In this document: one piece after another, positions 12,748 through 22,415 of the stretch
Numbering within the stretch: position 1 is the first letter of the stretch
Layout: each line of letters begins with the position of its first letter
Notes under the pieces: generated by a model
What the model saw: only the letters and a program-made list of their open reading frames with translations
Databases searched by the model: none
What the model was told of the DNA's origin: nothing
Translations under genes and position numbers: made by a program
Source of the DNA: Archilochus colubris
Taxonomy: Eukaryota; Chordata; Aves; Apodiformes; Trochilidae
DNA: 64,000 bases
Reading direction: 5' to 3'
Assembly: GCA_023079485.1 (NCBI GenBank)
Contig: CM041084.1
Coordinates: 35,376,609 to 35,440,608 of the forward strand

Positions 12748-14231
12748 TATGACTGATAGAGCAATGTCAGGTACTGACCTCTCTTTGACACACTAGAAAT
12801 CATAGTAAGTAATATTGTCCAAATAGGTTCATACTTTCTTCCAGAATGGATCATACTTCACGGACCCCTTCTCCTACAGTGGCAAATACTGCTGTTGGGA
12901 CTTGCAGGCAGAATATTGCCTGCAGCTTGTGGACCAAAGATTAATGATTTATTATTACATGTTATAGACCTGAAGCATATATATGCCATGCTACGTGGAC
13001 TTCCATGCACTTCCATGCTACAAAAGCAAGTAGCTTCCTGAGTCTTGGTTACCAGACCTCTCGCTTCAAGGGTGAGTTTTGGTCCAAGTTGTTTGGTCCT
13101 TTCCTTGCTAGAGATACAATTATTTAATAACACCTGTGAGCAAATTACTGCTAAACTGCTGCCACATTCCCACTTATGATCTGTCTTCTTCCTGGTCCAG
13201 TGTCTCTTGGTTTCCTTTCTTTGGTGCAGAACAGCTTCCCAAGAAATATGATCTCACCAGAAGCAGTCTGTAAGTTGGCAGCTGTCCAATGGCAGTGGGA
13301 ACAGGGATGTGAATCCCATCAGGAAGAGAGAGGATTGAAATATAGGATGTCATGCTCCAAGCGATCTAAGCACTAAACATGGTCAGGAGAAGGCATTGCC
13401 CGCCACAGCTCTCAGTGTTTTGAAGAAGTGAGCTGCTCCTCGGTGTTCTGAAGGAGAAGATGGAAGAGCTTTCCCTTTGGAGAGAGCTCAAGGCTGTGGG
13501 CCACCAATGGATGCAGGCAAGGCTCTGCAGCTCCTGAAGCTGAGGGACAGAACTGAAAATGTACTCGTCTCCAGGGTCTCTGCTACCCGACTCTGCACCA
13601 TCAAAGGGAGATACAGACACTGCCTTATCCTATCTATCTACAGTAGGTGTCTGATCTCTGGTTCCAAGAGTTGAGACACAAATCAGTGATCTCCAGAAGG
13701 CAACTGGAGGAACTTGAAATGAAAGCGTGGTGCTTTCATTAAACATAATCTTAGTGTCGCTCCTGCATTAAGCACGTCAGCCAAATGCCGAGGTCAGATG
13801 GCATGGGCCATCTTAGGTGTCTCTGCTCAGCGTGACTCTTCATGCTCCTATTTCTGCAATTCCTAATTTTACCCGTGCTCTCAGTGTAGTACCTCCCCGT
13901 CTGACTCAACTTCGGAATTTCAAGCAGAGGGCCAAGTGCCTCGACTGTGGCATTTAATTTCCCTTTATTTAACCTAATCACGAAATACCAAGTGCTTGCA
14001 GTACGCAGCCAAGTCAAGATGTAAAAATAAACGTGCGGCTCTTTGAATTATTCCACATGCACGAAGTCACTCGTGTTTGTCTCGTAGCAAACATAAACAA
14101 GTACGTGTGGGGGCTCTAGGGGTACGCCAGCCGTGCTTGCTTTGTTACGGACACACTTCTTACGGTAACTGCCAAGTTGCAGCGCTCAGGAAGCTCTTAT
14201 CATTCCAGCACTCCCATCTCCCTCTTTTTTG
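12748..14231. other. Intergenic flank between fold-back element 1 and the CpG island
   Basis: Mixed-composition unique sequence with no recognisable gene. From about 13,750 CpG frequency rises, as if grading into the island. Short open frames (up to 91 codons) overlap on opposite strands and show no domain. A T-rich stretch at 14,220-14,260 marks a sudden boundary to GC-rich sequence. Confidence 0.55.
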
Positions 14232-14272
14232 TATTAATTAATGGATCTGATTTTATTAATTAATGGATCTAA
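14232..14272 (+). repeat. 22-bp AT-rich tandem duplication at the CpG-island edge
   Basis: TATTAATTAATGGATCT occurs at 14232 and again 22 bp later at 14254, giving two tandem copies. The duplication contains back-to-back TTAATTAA sites and lies just before the abrupt transition to GC-rich DNA at about 14,273. Confidence 0.85.
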
Positions 14273-14802
14273 TCGGACTCGCTGCCTCCCGCCCGCCGAG
14301 CACTCCGGAGCAGCCCGGAGGGCGCGGCCATCGCAAGGGTCACCTCACAGAGCGCGGGAACGACCGTTGGGCCGCCTCCCCTCCACCCCCCCCTACCCCT
14401 CCCCGGGCTCCGCACCTTCCTGCCCGCCCCGGCGGCCGCCGCAGCCCGTTCGGTGGCGGGGGTGCCGCGGGGGTACGAATGGCGAGGTGGGAAGGGCTCA
14501 CGGCGCCTGGGGAGCCTCCGGCCGGTGCGGGCAGCGCTGCGCCTACTATGGAGGGGAAAGGAACAGAGAGTGGAAGATGCGTCCGGGCGCGGGGAGTCGA
14601 AGAGCGGGCTATTTTGTTTAGCCGGGGCGTCTGCGCGGAGAGGGAGCTTGCAGCTGAACCCGCCACTGACCTCGGGGAGAGGGAAGGGGCCGGTCGCCGC
14701 CGGGGCGGGCGTGGGTCCTGCCCTCCGGTAGAGCGCCGCCGAGCTGCCGGAGGGGGGTGCTGGCGGCGGGGCCGCCTACTCTGCGCGGGGCCGGCCCCTG
14801 TG

Positions 14803-14807
14803 ATTGG
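14803..14807 (-). promoter_or_regulatory. Inverted CCAAT box (NF-Y-type site)
   Basis: ATTGG within TGATTGGCAG, flanked by GC boxes. This orientation and context are typical of TATA-less CpG-island promoters with starts 50-150 bp downstream. Confidence 0.5.
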
Positions 14808-14991
14808 CAGCGGCGGGCGGAGGAGGGGGGCGAGCCCGGCTCTCTTACTTTGCCTCCTCCGGAGAGTTTCCTAGTAGGGGTGGCCGGGGTTGCTTCTCCC
14901 ACTGGCGCTGCCGGCATTGCTCCACTCGGGGCTGTTGCCGAGCACTGAGCCGGGGGAGGCGGCGGCGGCAGAGAGTGAGGGAAGCAACCAC

Positions 14992-15042
14992 ATGAATCAG
15001 TTTCTCTCTGTATCCGGCTCCGGGCAGAGGCGGCGACCATAG
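14992..15042 (+). promoter_or_regulatory. Upstream ORF 1 in the PLCL2 leader (16 codons)
   Basis: ATG at 14992 opens a 16-codon frame (begins MNQFLSV) ending in TAG at 15040-15042. It is out of frame with PLCL2 and far upstream. It would be in the mRNA if transcription starts before 14,990. Any translational effect is inference. Confidence 0.3.
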
Positions 15043-15735
15043 CGGGGAGGAGGGGAAAGGGGGAAAAAGCGGCTACTGCAGCAGCGACAGCGGCAGCAGC
15101 AGCGAGGGACTCCCCTTGCCGCCGAGGTGGGTAGCGGGGGCGCAGGATGTGGGAGGAGGCGGCTGCAGGGTGGAGGCATCGCGGGTAGCTGCTCGGGAGG
15201 GCTGAGGGTGCTGTTGTTCGGGCCGAGGCTGTAGCCGCTGCGAAGCGGTTGGATGTGGGCAAGCAGCGGGGAGAGGAGAAAAGTTGCCGATGGCGCCTGG
15301 GAGGGTGCTCCGCGGGGCGGCGGTGGGGTTGGTCGTGTTCCTCCGCTCCTCGCAGTCTCGCCCGGACGGAGAGGGGCTGTAGCGGGGCGTCCTCACCGTG
15401 CGTGGGACGGGCTTTCCCCCGCGCTGGGGCCCGGGGGGTTTGGGATGTGCTGTTATTCAAGTTCTCCTTTCGCTCCCGCTCCGTTGTTCTGCGAGTGCGG
15501 GTTTCGCTGTCGAGGTGACAACACCGCCATCAACGTCCCCCTCGATTCCCCCGCTGAGCAGCCCGTTCAGCGCGGTTCCTCCGGTCCTCCTCAGACCTTC
15601 CCTCCCTGTAGCCGCCCCACCCCCGTCCCACAGCCCTGGGAGGGGGCGGCGGTTGGGTCGGTCCGGTCCCGGTCCCGCGCTGCGCTCACCCGAGCGTGGC
15701 GCCCGGCGGAGACCTCGCGCAGCCCCTCCCCTCCC

Positions 15736-15759
15736 ACGCGTGTGTGTGCGCGCGCGTGC
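15736..15759 (+). repeat. 24-bp alternating purine-pyrimidine tract (Z-DNA-prone)
   Basis: Perfect RY alternation made of CG/TG steps (ACGCG, then TGTGTGTG, then CGCGCGCG-type) inside the CpG island, within the putative 5'UTR intron. This sequence class readily adopts left-handed DNA under negative supercoiling, as expected behind transcribing polymerase. Confidence 0.7.
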
Positions 15760-15994
15760 CGGGGAGCGCGCGGTGGTGTCGCGACCCCCCCGCGTCCCCT
15801 CCCCACCCCCCCGCCCACTGCCACTGCCGCCGCCTCCGGTGCGGGGGGGCGGCTGTCACGTTTGGTGCCTTTTCCTTCCCCAGGTGCTGCGGGACGTGGT
15901 GCTCGCCGAGACGCAACCTGAAGCGTCTGTGTCTGTGTGTGTCTGTGCCTGTGTCCGTCTCCGGCTCCCGGAGCTGCGCGGCCCCAGCTGCCAA

Positions 15995-16039
15995 ATGTGC
16001 CGGTGGGAGAGACTTCTGTTCAAACCCCCCCGATCGTAA
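15995..16039 (+). promoter_or_regulatory. Upstream ORF 2 in the PLCL2 leader (14 codons)
   Basis: ATG at 15995 opens a 14-codon frame (MCRWERLLFKPPRS) closed by TAA at 16037-16039, 99 nt before the PLCL2 ATG. The initiation context is weak (C at -3, T at +4), so leaky scanning is likely. It lies downstream of the candidate acceptor at 15883 and would stay in the mRNA whether or not the leader is spliced. The regulatory role is inferred. Confidence 0.4.
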
Positions 16040-16138
16040 ATATACCGAGAAAGCGGAAGAAGAGGCACCGCCGAGCAGCTGCAGGAGGAGGAGGAGAGGG
16101 GGACAGCGGTGCTGTTTCTGCTGTAGTCAGGGAGGCTG

Positions 16139-16453
16139 ATGGCGGAGTTTGGCAGCGGTGGCGGCACCGGCGGCGGGGGGCTCCCCTCCTCCCCGGGGCC
16201 GGTCCAAGGGAAGGTGGCCTTCAAGGCAGGAGATGGGGAAGGAGGAGGAGGCGGCGGCGGCGGCGGGAGATCCCGCTTTGACGGTGCAGGCAGCCGCGTC
16301 TCCAACGGGGACTGTGCCCTGGCGGGGGCCGGTGAGGAGCCGGGATCAGGTCCTCCTGCGAGCCCGGAGAGCAGCAGCAAAGAAAGAGGATTTTCCACAA
16401 GCCAACAACGAGAAGGCAAACCCGGCATCCCCCGCAGGAGCAGCATAATTAAG
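16139..16453 (+). CDS. PLCL2: PLCL2 first coding exon (phospholipase C-like 2 / PRIP2), partial gene
   Basis: Encodes residues 1-105 of PLCL2, a cytoplasmic PLC-family protein that is catalytically inactive in mammals. It acts as a phosphoinositide-binding scaffold for PP1/PP2A and GABA-A receptor trafficking and damps B-cell receptor signalling. Recognition rests on the family N-terminus: MAE start, a Gly-rich segment, LPSSPGP (15-21), an E-then-nine-Gly run (34-43), VSNGDC (54-59), and PRRSSIIK (98-105) at the exon end, which matches my recollection of mammalian PLCL2. The exon ends AAG|GTAAGA at 16453/16454 in phase 0. The next exon, starting at the family's Asp-Gly-Thr-Lys segment with the PP1-binding KKTVSF, is outside the window. 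The ATG at 16139 is chosen because the family begins MAE; context is C at -3, G at +4. RRSS is a basophilic-kinase-type phosphosite. This exon encodes only the disordered N-tail; no PH, EF or X/Y domain is present. Confidence 0.9.
16240..16267 (+). repeat. GGA/GGC triplet tract coding a poly-Gly run in PLCL2
   Basis: Imperfect GGA/GGC codon repeat encoding Glu followed by nine Gly (residues 34-43). Such tracts vary in length by slippage; mammalian PLCL2 also has a Gly run here. Confidence 0.75.
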
Positions 16454-19400
16454 GTAAGAGCACTTGCTCCTCCCCATCGGGGTCTTGGCTTTTTCTGTGT
16501 GACAGAGGCAGGGAGATGCGGGTGATTTGGCTCACAGAGCCTTGGCTTTAGATGAAAGGATAGGCAGAATTTTTTTTTTTTTTTTCTTTCCCCTGTGGTG
16601 AGTGGACTTTGATTTGTCCTTTGTCAGAAGTGGACAACAGCTAGATGATGGCTTTTATGCACATGCACTCATGGAGCATGTCATGTTATTAAGCTTTATT
16701 AAAACAGAAGGCTTTAACTCCTGTTGGAGAAGGCAAGGGAAAGTAGCAGGCTTGTCAAAAGACAAACATGGGCACCAGCCTGGCTGGGAAAGACATGGAT
16801 TATCCGGTAGTCTTGTTATTTGGGATGCACCTGTGCAGAGCAATTTTGTGGCTCCATTGGTTTGTGTGTGTGACAGACACACAGCAGGTGATGAGAGATT
16901 CAGGCTCTCATTGGGCTGGGGGTGGGAGAAGGTGGCATAGGGAGCATTCTTCTTGTTAAAAATGACAGCTCATTTAACAGTAGGCTGTGTTATGCTTCAC
17001 CTATAGAAACATCTTTATTTATACTTAGTTCTGCATGTTCTGTATGCTAATGTTTGATCTGGAAAAGTAAGGGGAGCTTCAATAATAGCATGTAAATTGG
17101 GGGAAAAGGGCATGTTTTTTAAAATACAGTTATTTATACAGATACTGTTGTTCTTGGTTCTTAAATCCACACTTCCCAAGAGAATACAGTTTGTCCTGGG
17201 TTAGCTTTCCCAACTCTGGTGAAAAGGTTAAGAGAAAATAGAGAAATTACTTCCTTGGTATAGTGGCTTTACTAGCTGTAGAATGAAGCACAACTTCAAG
17301 TACTTAGAACCAAGTTTAATCAGGATCAGGTAGATTAATATCGAGCTACATTTGTTGTCTTGTTAGCTATTTATGTGCCTGCAAAATCAGCGTATGAAAT
17401 TCTGTTGGCTGGATGATAGAAAAACATGTGGAAATTCAAAACAAGTAGTGTATTTCAAGTTGTGCTACTGTCTCCTGGACCTTGCTCTAAAAACCAAGGG
17501 GAAAGCAAGGGCAGTCAGCAGTAAAACACATTTGACAGCCTGCCCCCACCCTTCCTGTTCAAGCAGTGATGCAGGGTGTGTACATTTGTGTGTTTTAAAG
17601 AAATTATAACAATGGAGAGGGGACAACTGAGCTTGGTGTTTGAATAACTTCATATTTACTGGATTTGGGGGTGATTTTTTTTTTCCCCCCAGCTCTTATA
17701 TCTCCTAGCACTACTTGCTTTCTTCTGTGGTAATACAAGAAAAATACTAGAGTTGTTTGCACCTGTATCATGCCATCATACTACTTTATAGTGTATGATT
17801 TGATTATACGGCAACCTTCTGCCTCTCTGGGGACCAAAAAAGGATACAGTATCTAGGGATTCATGATATTTCCTTATCTCATGCTTCTTGATCCTAATGT
17901 ATGTTTTGGATTACATTTCATGAATACTGAAGTCAAGGTTCTTAGTTTCTGCAGAAATTATAGCTCTTTGGAATATAAAATTTTCAGCATTCTGGTATTA
18001 TTACTGATGAATACCATTCTGCAAATGGGAGCAGCAATCTGTTTAGCTGGCAAGATGTGATTACTACAACTTTGTGTTACTGTTTGAATAATTATGACAT
18101 GAGTGGAAACATCTGACAACACTATATTCAGAGTTATGAGATCCATGTTTATTTTAGATATGACTATTTAATACTTCTGGGAAAAATCACCTGTCTTCGT
18201 ATGTAGTGAATATTCTTCTGTCTACTTAGTTCAGCAGTTCACAGGTAGTTTGAATCTGGTTGTATAGGTGCCTAGTTTTTGATATGAAACCTTTTGGAAA
18301 ATCTGGCATGAGTACTTAAGCTGCTTCTTGTCTGCACTTGCAGAACAAAAGGTTGTAAAGCAGAGTGGAAAAAGTACAATGTAATCTAGTTTTGGAAAAT
18401 GTTCTTGGAGTTTTACATTGGTGATGTGAAACTGTTCTTGAAGACTATATGGAGTAACCTCAGGAAACAGGTCTGTCCCATGCAGACACACGTATCATAC
18501 TTTTGTGCAAAACCCAGCTTTGTTAATTGATCTGTAAAATGCATGTTTATGGAATGTCTGATGTGTGTTGCCTGCTGGTTACTGTGTAGGCTTGTGAGTT
18601 ACAAACAGAAAAGTGGCATGTGGATAACAGTTTTAGTTGGGATTAAATTTTTTAGAACCATGTTTGTTCATGACAATCAGAGTCAAAATTTTGGCTGTAG
18701 TTTGTTTTCTCCATTGTTTGTTTTCATAACTCCTCAGAGCAGTTGATGACTTTTTTCCCTTTCCATCTTTACTTGAAGTCTCTATTTTTCCTCTTTTTTC
18801 TCTGGTTCAGTGTTTTGGGTTTTTCTTTCTGCTTTTATTTTGTGCATTTGCATATTCTGACTGTTTTCTACAAGAGGATATACTCTTTGAGGTTGAAGTG
18901 TCATCTAGGATGATGACATGTGGTAGGGCCACTATTATGGGAAAAAACTTTAGGATCTTCATGCCACTATTGGCCCTTACTTAAGATGCATTTAGGCTAA
19001 AGATGTTAGAAGACTGTACCCTTCATTTGTAGCATGGTTTTTTGTTTTCTTTTTCAATAGCCTATTTTCTTGCTTACCTTTGCTAAACCAAAATTGAGGG
19101 CTAGGGAATGCTTATATGTATTTATAGACACTTTTTTTACTTTCTGTTTACTCCATAATGATGATATTCCTGATTTTTCAGAGGTGATGGTGGTGACGCA
19201 TTGGGCATTCATGGAATTTAGGCTCTTCAGATACCTGATTTTTGTGAACTAATTTATGTACTACTTGTACATAGTGGGTTGTTACTATTTTGTTTTTCTG
19301 TAAGAGATTCCTTGGTGCAACTAGCTATGGTTGCACCATATAATCTCCTGGGACAGTTCCTGTAGAATTTTGTGAGATGAATTTACAGTCAGTCCATCTT

Positions 19401-22339
19401 GCAGTTTAAAGTGGATTTAAGCATCCTGTGAACTTCTTTTAATGGCTCTGATGGTTGGCTGTGAGCTTGCTTTATTTTTGTGTGAGGGTCCTCTGCATCT
19501 TTCTTATAGAGAATCTGATGTGACAGGAATTTGAGAATCTTTAAGGTATCCAATGTCCTGTGATGCACGTTTCCTTACAGCTGCCTGCTTCCAGGGATCT
19601 CCAGTGAAACCTTATGGAATCTCACAGTTTGTCGAAACTGTAGACCTAAACAGAAAGAGATCCTGAGGGATAAGTATGTCTGTATTAGGAGAGGTGTTAT
19701 AGTAATAAGATGAGAAGGTACATACTGAGAAAAGACAACAAAGAGAAATCAATGGAGAAAGGTGGCTTGGCATTCTGTGACCAGGAGTGGTCTTAACATG
19801 TTTCCGTAAGCAAAGTCCAGGGTTTGTTTTGTGTGTGTATGGCACTGCTGATCTTGGTATCAATAACCTGCTTGGCTAATAAACAAATTTGTATCTCTCT
19901 ATTTTGGTTATAAACTCAAGCTTTCATTTTGTACAGGCATGCTCTTGCTGAGCATTGACAACTCCTGACTTCCAAAATCTGTGAGAAGATTTTGTGAGGA
20001 ACCATTTTTAGCAGGTAGATATTCTAGGGTACAATTTTAAGCAGAGCTTTCCTTTTGAACAAAACATTCTTATATCTGTGCCTTTCTGTGACTGGGGAAT
20101 TCTACAGCATGTGCACTAAGATCTTCTTTTTTCTTATTAAAATACCAGCCTATGCTATTACTTCAGTCTTCTGTGATCTGTAATTCATACTATATACCTG
20201 TTTATGTCATGTATAAAATATGAAATATGGAGAATGTTACGCAGTATTTTCTACCACTGACTTTTAAAGGGTTTAGTAAAGCCTTTTGCATTCATGGTAA
20301 ACCGTAAAGTAGTATTTTCAATAAATCTAGGTTCTTTGCAGTCCTAAATTACCTTAGCCACAATGGAATGGTAGCAAGTCTTTGTGGAGACCCAGGAATA
20401 GTTCATACACATTCAGCTTCTGTCTAAAGGGATATAAAGGAGTTAGGTTGCTGGAGCCAGTTTAAAGTAAATTACCTGATTTTCAGTCATCTTTCATGTT
20501 GGGAAAGAAACCCATGTAATGATGTTGTTGAGATATTTATATACATAACCTTGTAACTTCTCAGTGTGCTGAATGTTCCGAAGTAAATTTGAGTAGTCAC
20601 AGGCTCCAAGGTATTAAGGCCCCTTAGTTTTAAAGAAAACAGTTGTATAGATGAAAGAAGGAGAAAACTAGCATTCATTTTCTTTCTCCACACCCTTTCC
20701 TCTTGGAAACAAAACACTATAGTATGTGCTGCATTTTTCCTGGTTCCAAAAGATTGGGTGGCACACAGACATGAATATCTCAACTATATACTTTGATTGG
20801 AGCAAAGTGCATGTACATGCTGACACCAAAGTTGGCACCACACACACACAGGAATATAATTAGGAAACAAGACTGTGATTGTTGAGCTACTGCAACACCT
20901 TACCTTGGGCAGGCTTCCAACTACACAACCAAACCATAAGCTTTTCTGAGAACCTGTTTCTGAATTTGTTTCTTAGCTTCTGCTTGTTGATTTACTGAGA
21001 TATTGTTGATATCTATCTCATATCTTTGGTTTGTCAGATAGCATGAGAAATCTGAAAGGCTAACTGCAGCTTCTTAAAAACTGAAGCTTTATAGGACACT
21101 TTGATTTGTTGGATTTGATCTAGAAGGTTACAAGCACCTTTCACTATTTATATCCCCTCTTTGCCATCCTTTACTAAGTACTGTGTACTGGCTTAATAGT
21201 TTTTAAAATATATAATATCTGTTTTTTAATAATAATTAACACTACAGTAACTCTTCCTTAACCTTATTTTATGTCCTACATAAAGCTATATACTTTAGAT
21301 ATTTGCATATAATAATATATACATTAGACATGTATATCAGGCAGTTTGCTACTTGTTAGCAGTGAAACTGGATTGAAATCTGCAACAGCCCCTGGGTGGG
21401 TATGTTGTGCATTGTATTTGGCATATATTTTTATTTGCATTACTATTTTCTGTAGACTGCAGTAATAAAATTTTTATTTGGATATAGGTGATGCAATTAA
21501 AAAGGTGTTTGTTGAAATGTATATAGGGGAATACTCGCTTTAACCAAGTTCAGCATGTACCTGATGTACTATTGCCTTTGAAGAAAAGGATACTTTCCAA
21601 ATGATAACTTGGCGTGGGAGCTTAATTTGGATGAATTTTGCTTCTCTGATTTTTCTTCTGGGAGAGCTTATTTGTCTATTTTTGGTGGCTAAGAAAAGAG
21701 CTTGGCTAGTGTGAATAATAGAAACTCCTTCACTCCCTCCTCCCCCAAATCCTTAGAATATCCACAAAGCATGTTCAGTCTGTTCAGTGGTTAAACATCA
21801 ATTAATAGAATTTAAAAACCTTTATGAATGCCTGATGAAGTTTTTTTATGCCTATTATCAGGCTTGACCAAGGATATGACTACTAGCTTAGACTTAAACC
21901 TCCCCCCCTAGAAGTTAGAGCATTTGTCTCCTGCCAATGGCTCACAGATACTATGTTGCTCCTGTGATTTGATTGCATTTATGGAAGATAAAAAAAAATC
22001 AGAGACTGACAGGACAAGTTAATTGCATACTTTCCCAGCCTTCTCTGGTATGTGGGTACTATTGATGCTGATCTTTGTATTATTCCCACTGACTCTATTT
22101 AAAAAACCCAACAACTTAAGGGCCAAATAAAGTTAAAATATATATTATACTATAGTACATAATTCTAAAATATTTATCTTTGCATGGAAGATATTTATCT
22201 CTTTGTTTGAAACTTAGAAATATAAATAGGCTAGCAGGTAGGGTTTGGGGGGAAGAAAGGTGTGTAGTAATTAAAGTTTAACTACATGGAGAAGACAAAA
22301 AATAGGCTAAAAACCCAGCAGCATATGTGAATTGAAGAA

Positions 22340-22415
22340 TGTCTAAGAATAGGGCTGGTAGAGACCTCAAGAGGTCAGTCTACTCTGCTCCACTGCTCTG
22401 CAACAGGATCAACTG
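22340..22415 (-). mobile_element. Old CR1 LINE 3'-end fragment
   Basis: On the + strand the segment reads like the antisense of a CR1 3' region: AATAGGGCTGGTAGAGACC, TCAAGAGGTCA, then a CAACAGGATCAACTG end. It is much more diverged than the other CR1 copies here and has no intact octamer tail, which suggests an older subfamily. Confidence 0.55.

Larger units (their letters stand above)
14880..16138 (+). other. PLCL2: PLCL2 5' untranslated leader (approximate 5' limit)
   Basis: GC-rich sequence between the predicted promoter and the PLCL2 start codon. If unspliced, the leader would exceed 1 kb and contain many upstream ATGs. A plausible 5'UTR intron exists: donor GAG|GTGGGTAGC at 15126/15127 and acceptor TTCCTTCCCCAG|GTGC at 15883/15884. 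Its removal would leave about 250 nt plus 255 nt and delete most upstream ATGs. The 5' limit is inferred from the CCAAT/GC-box cluster. Confidence 0.45.
14273..16470 (+). promoter_or_regulatory. PLCL2: PLCL2 CpG island and promoter region
   Basis: About 2.2 kb of very GC- and CpG-rich DNA in an AT-rich surround, ending just past the first coding exon. Promoter signals cluster near 14.70-14.82 kb: a GC box GGGGCGGG (14702-14709), an inverted CCAAT box ATTGG (14803-14807, in TGATTGGCAG) and further GC boxes at about 14811-14820. There is no TATA box. This is the architecture of a dispersed CpG-island promoter, and I infer transcription starts at about 14.85-15.0 kb. Long open frames on both strands here are a by-product of GC-rich, stop-poor sequence. 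Confidence 0.85.

Noticed and set aside
14618..15460. 280-codon minus-strand frame in the CpG island, plus several + strand frames of 100-222 codons
   Set aside because: Pro/Arg/Ala/Gly-rich low-complexity translations that arise from stop-poor GC-rich DNA. Overlapping frames on both strands look alike, and only 16139-16453 matches a known protein.
16139..16525. Reading the PLCL2 frame on to its stop at 16525 as a complete 128-residue protein
   Set aside because: A consensus donor follows the conserved SSIIK at 16453. The residues after it do not match the family, so they are intron translated in silico.
17190..17230. TGTCCTGGGTTAG as the start of another avian LTR
   Set aside because: Only the first dozen bases resemble the ERVL LTR start; the following sequence does not match.
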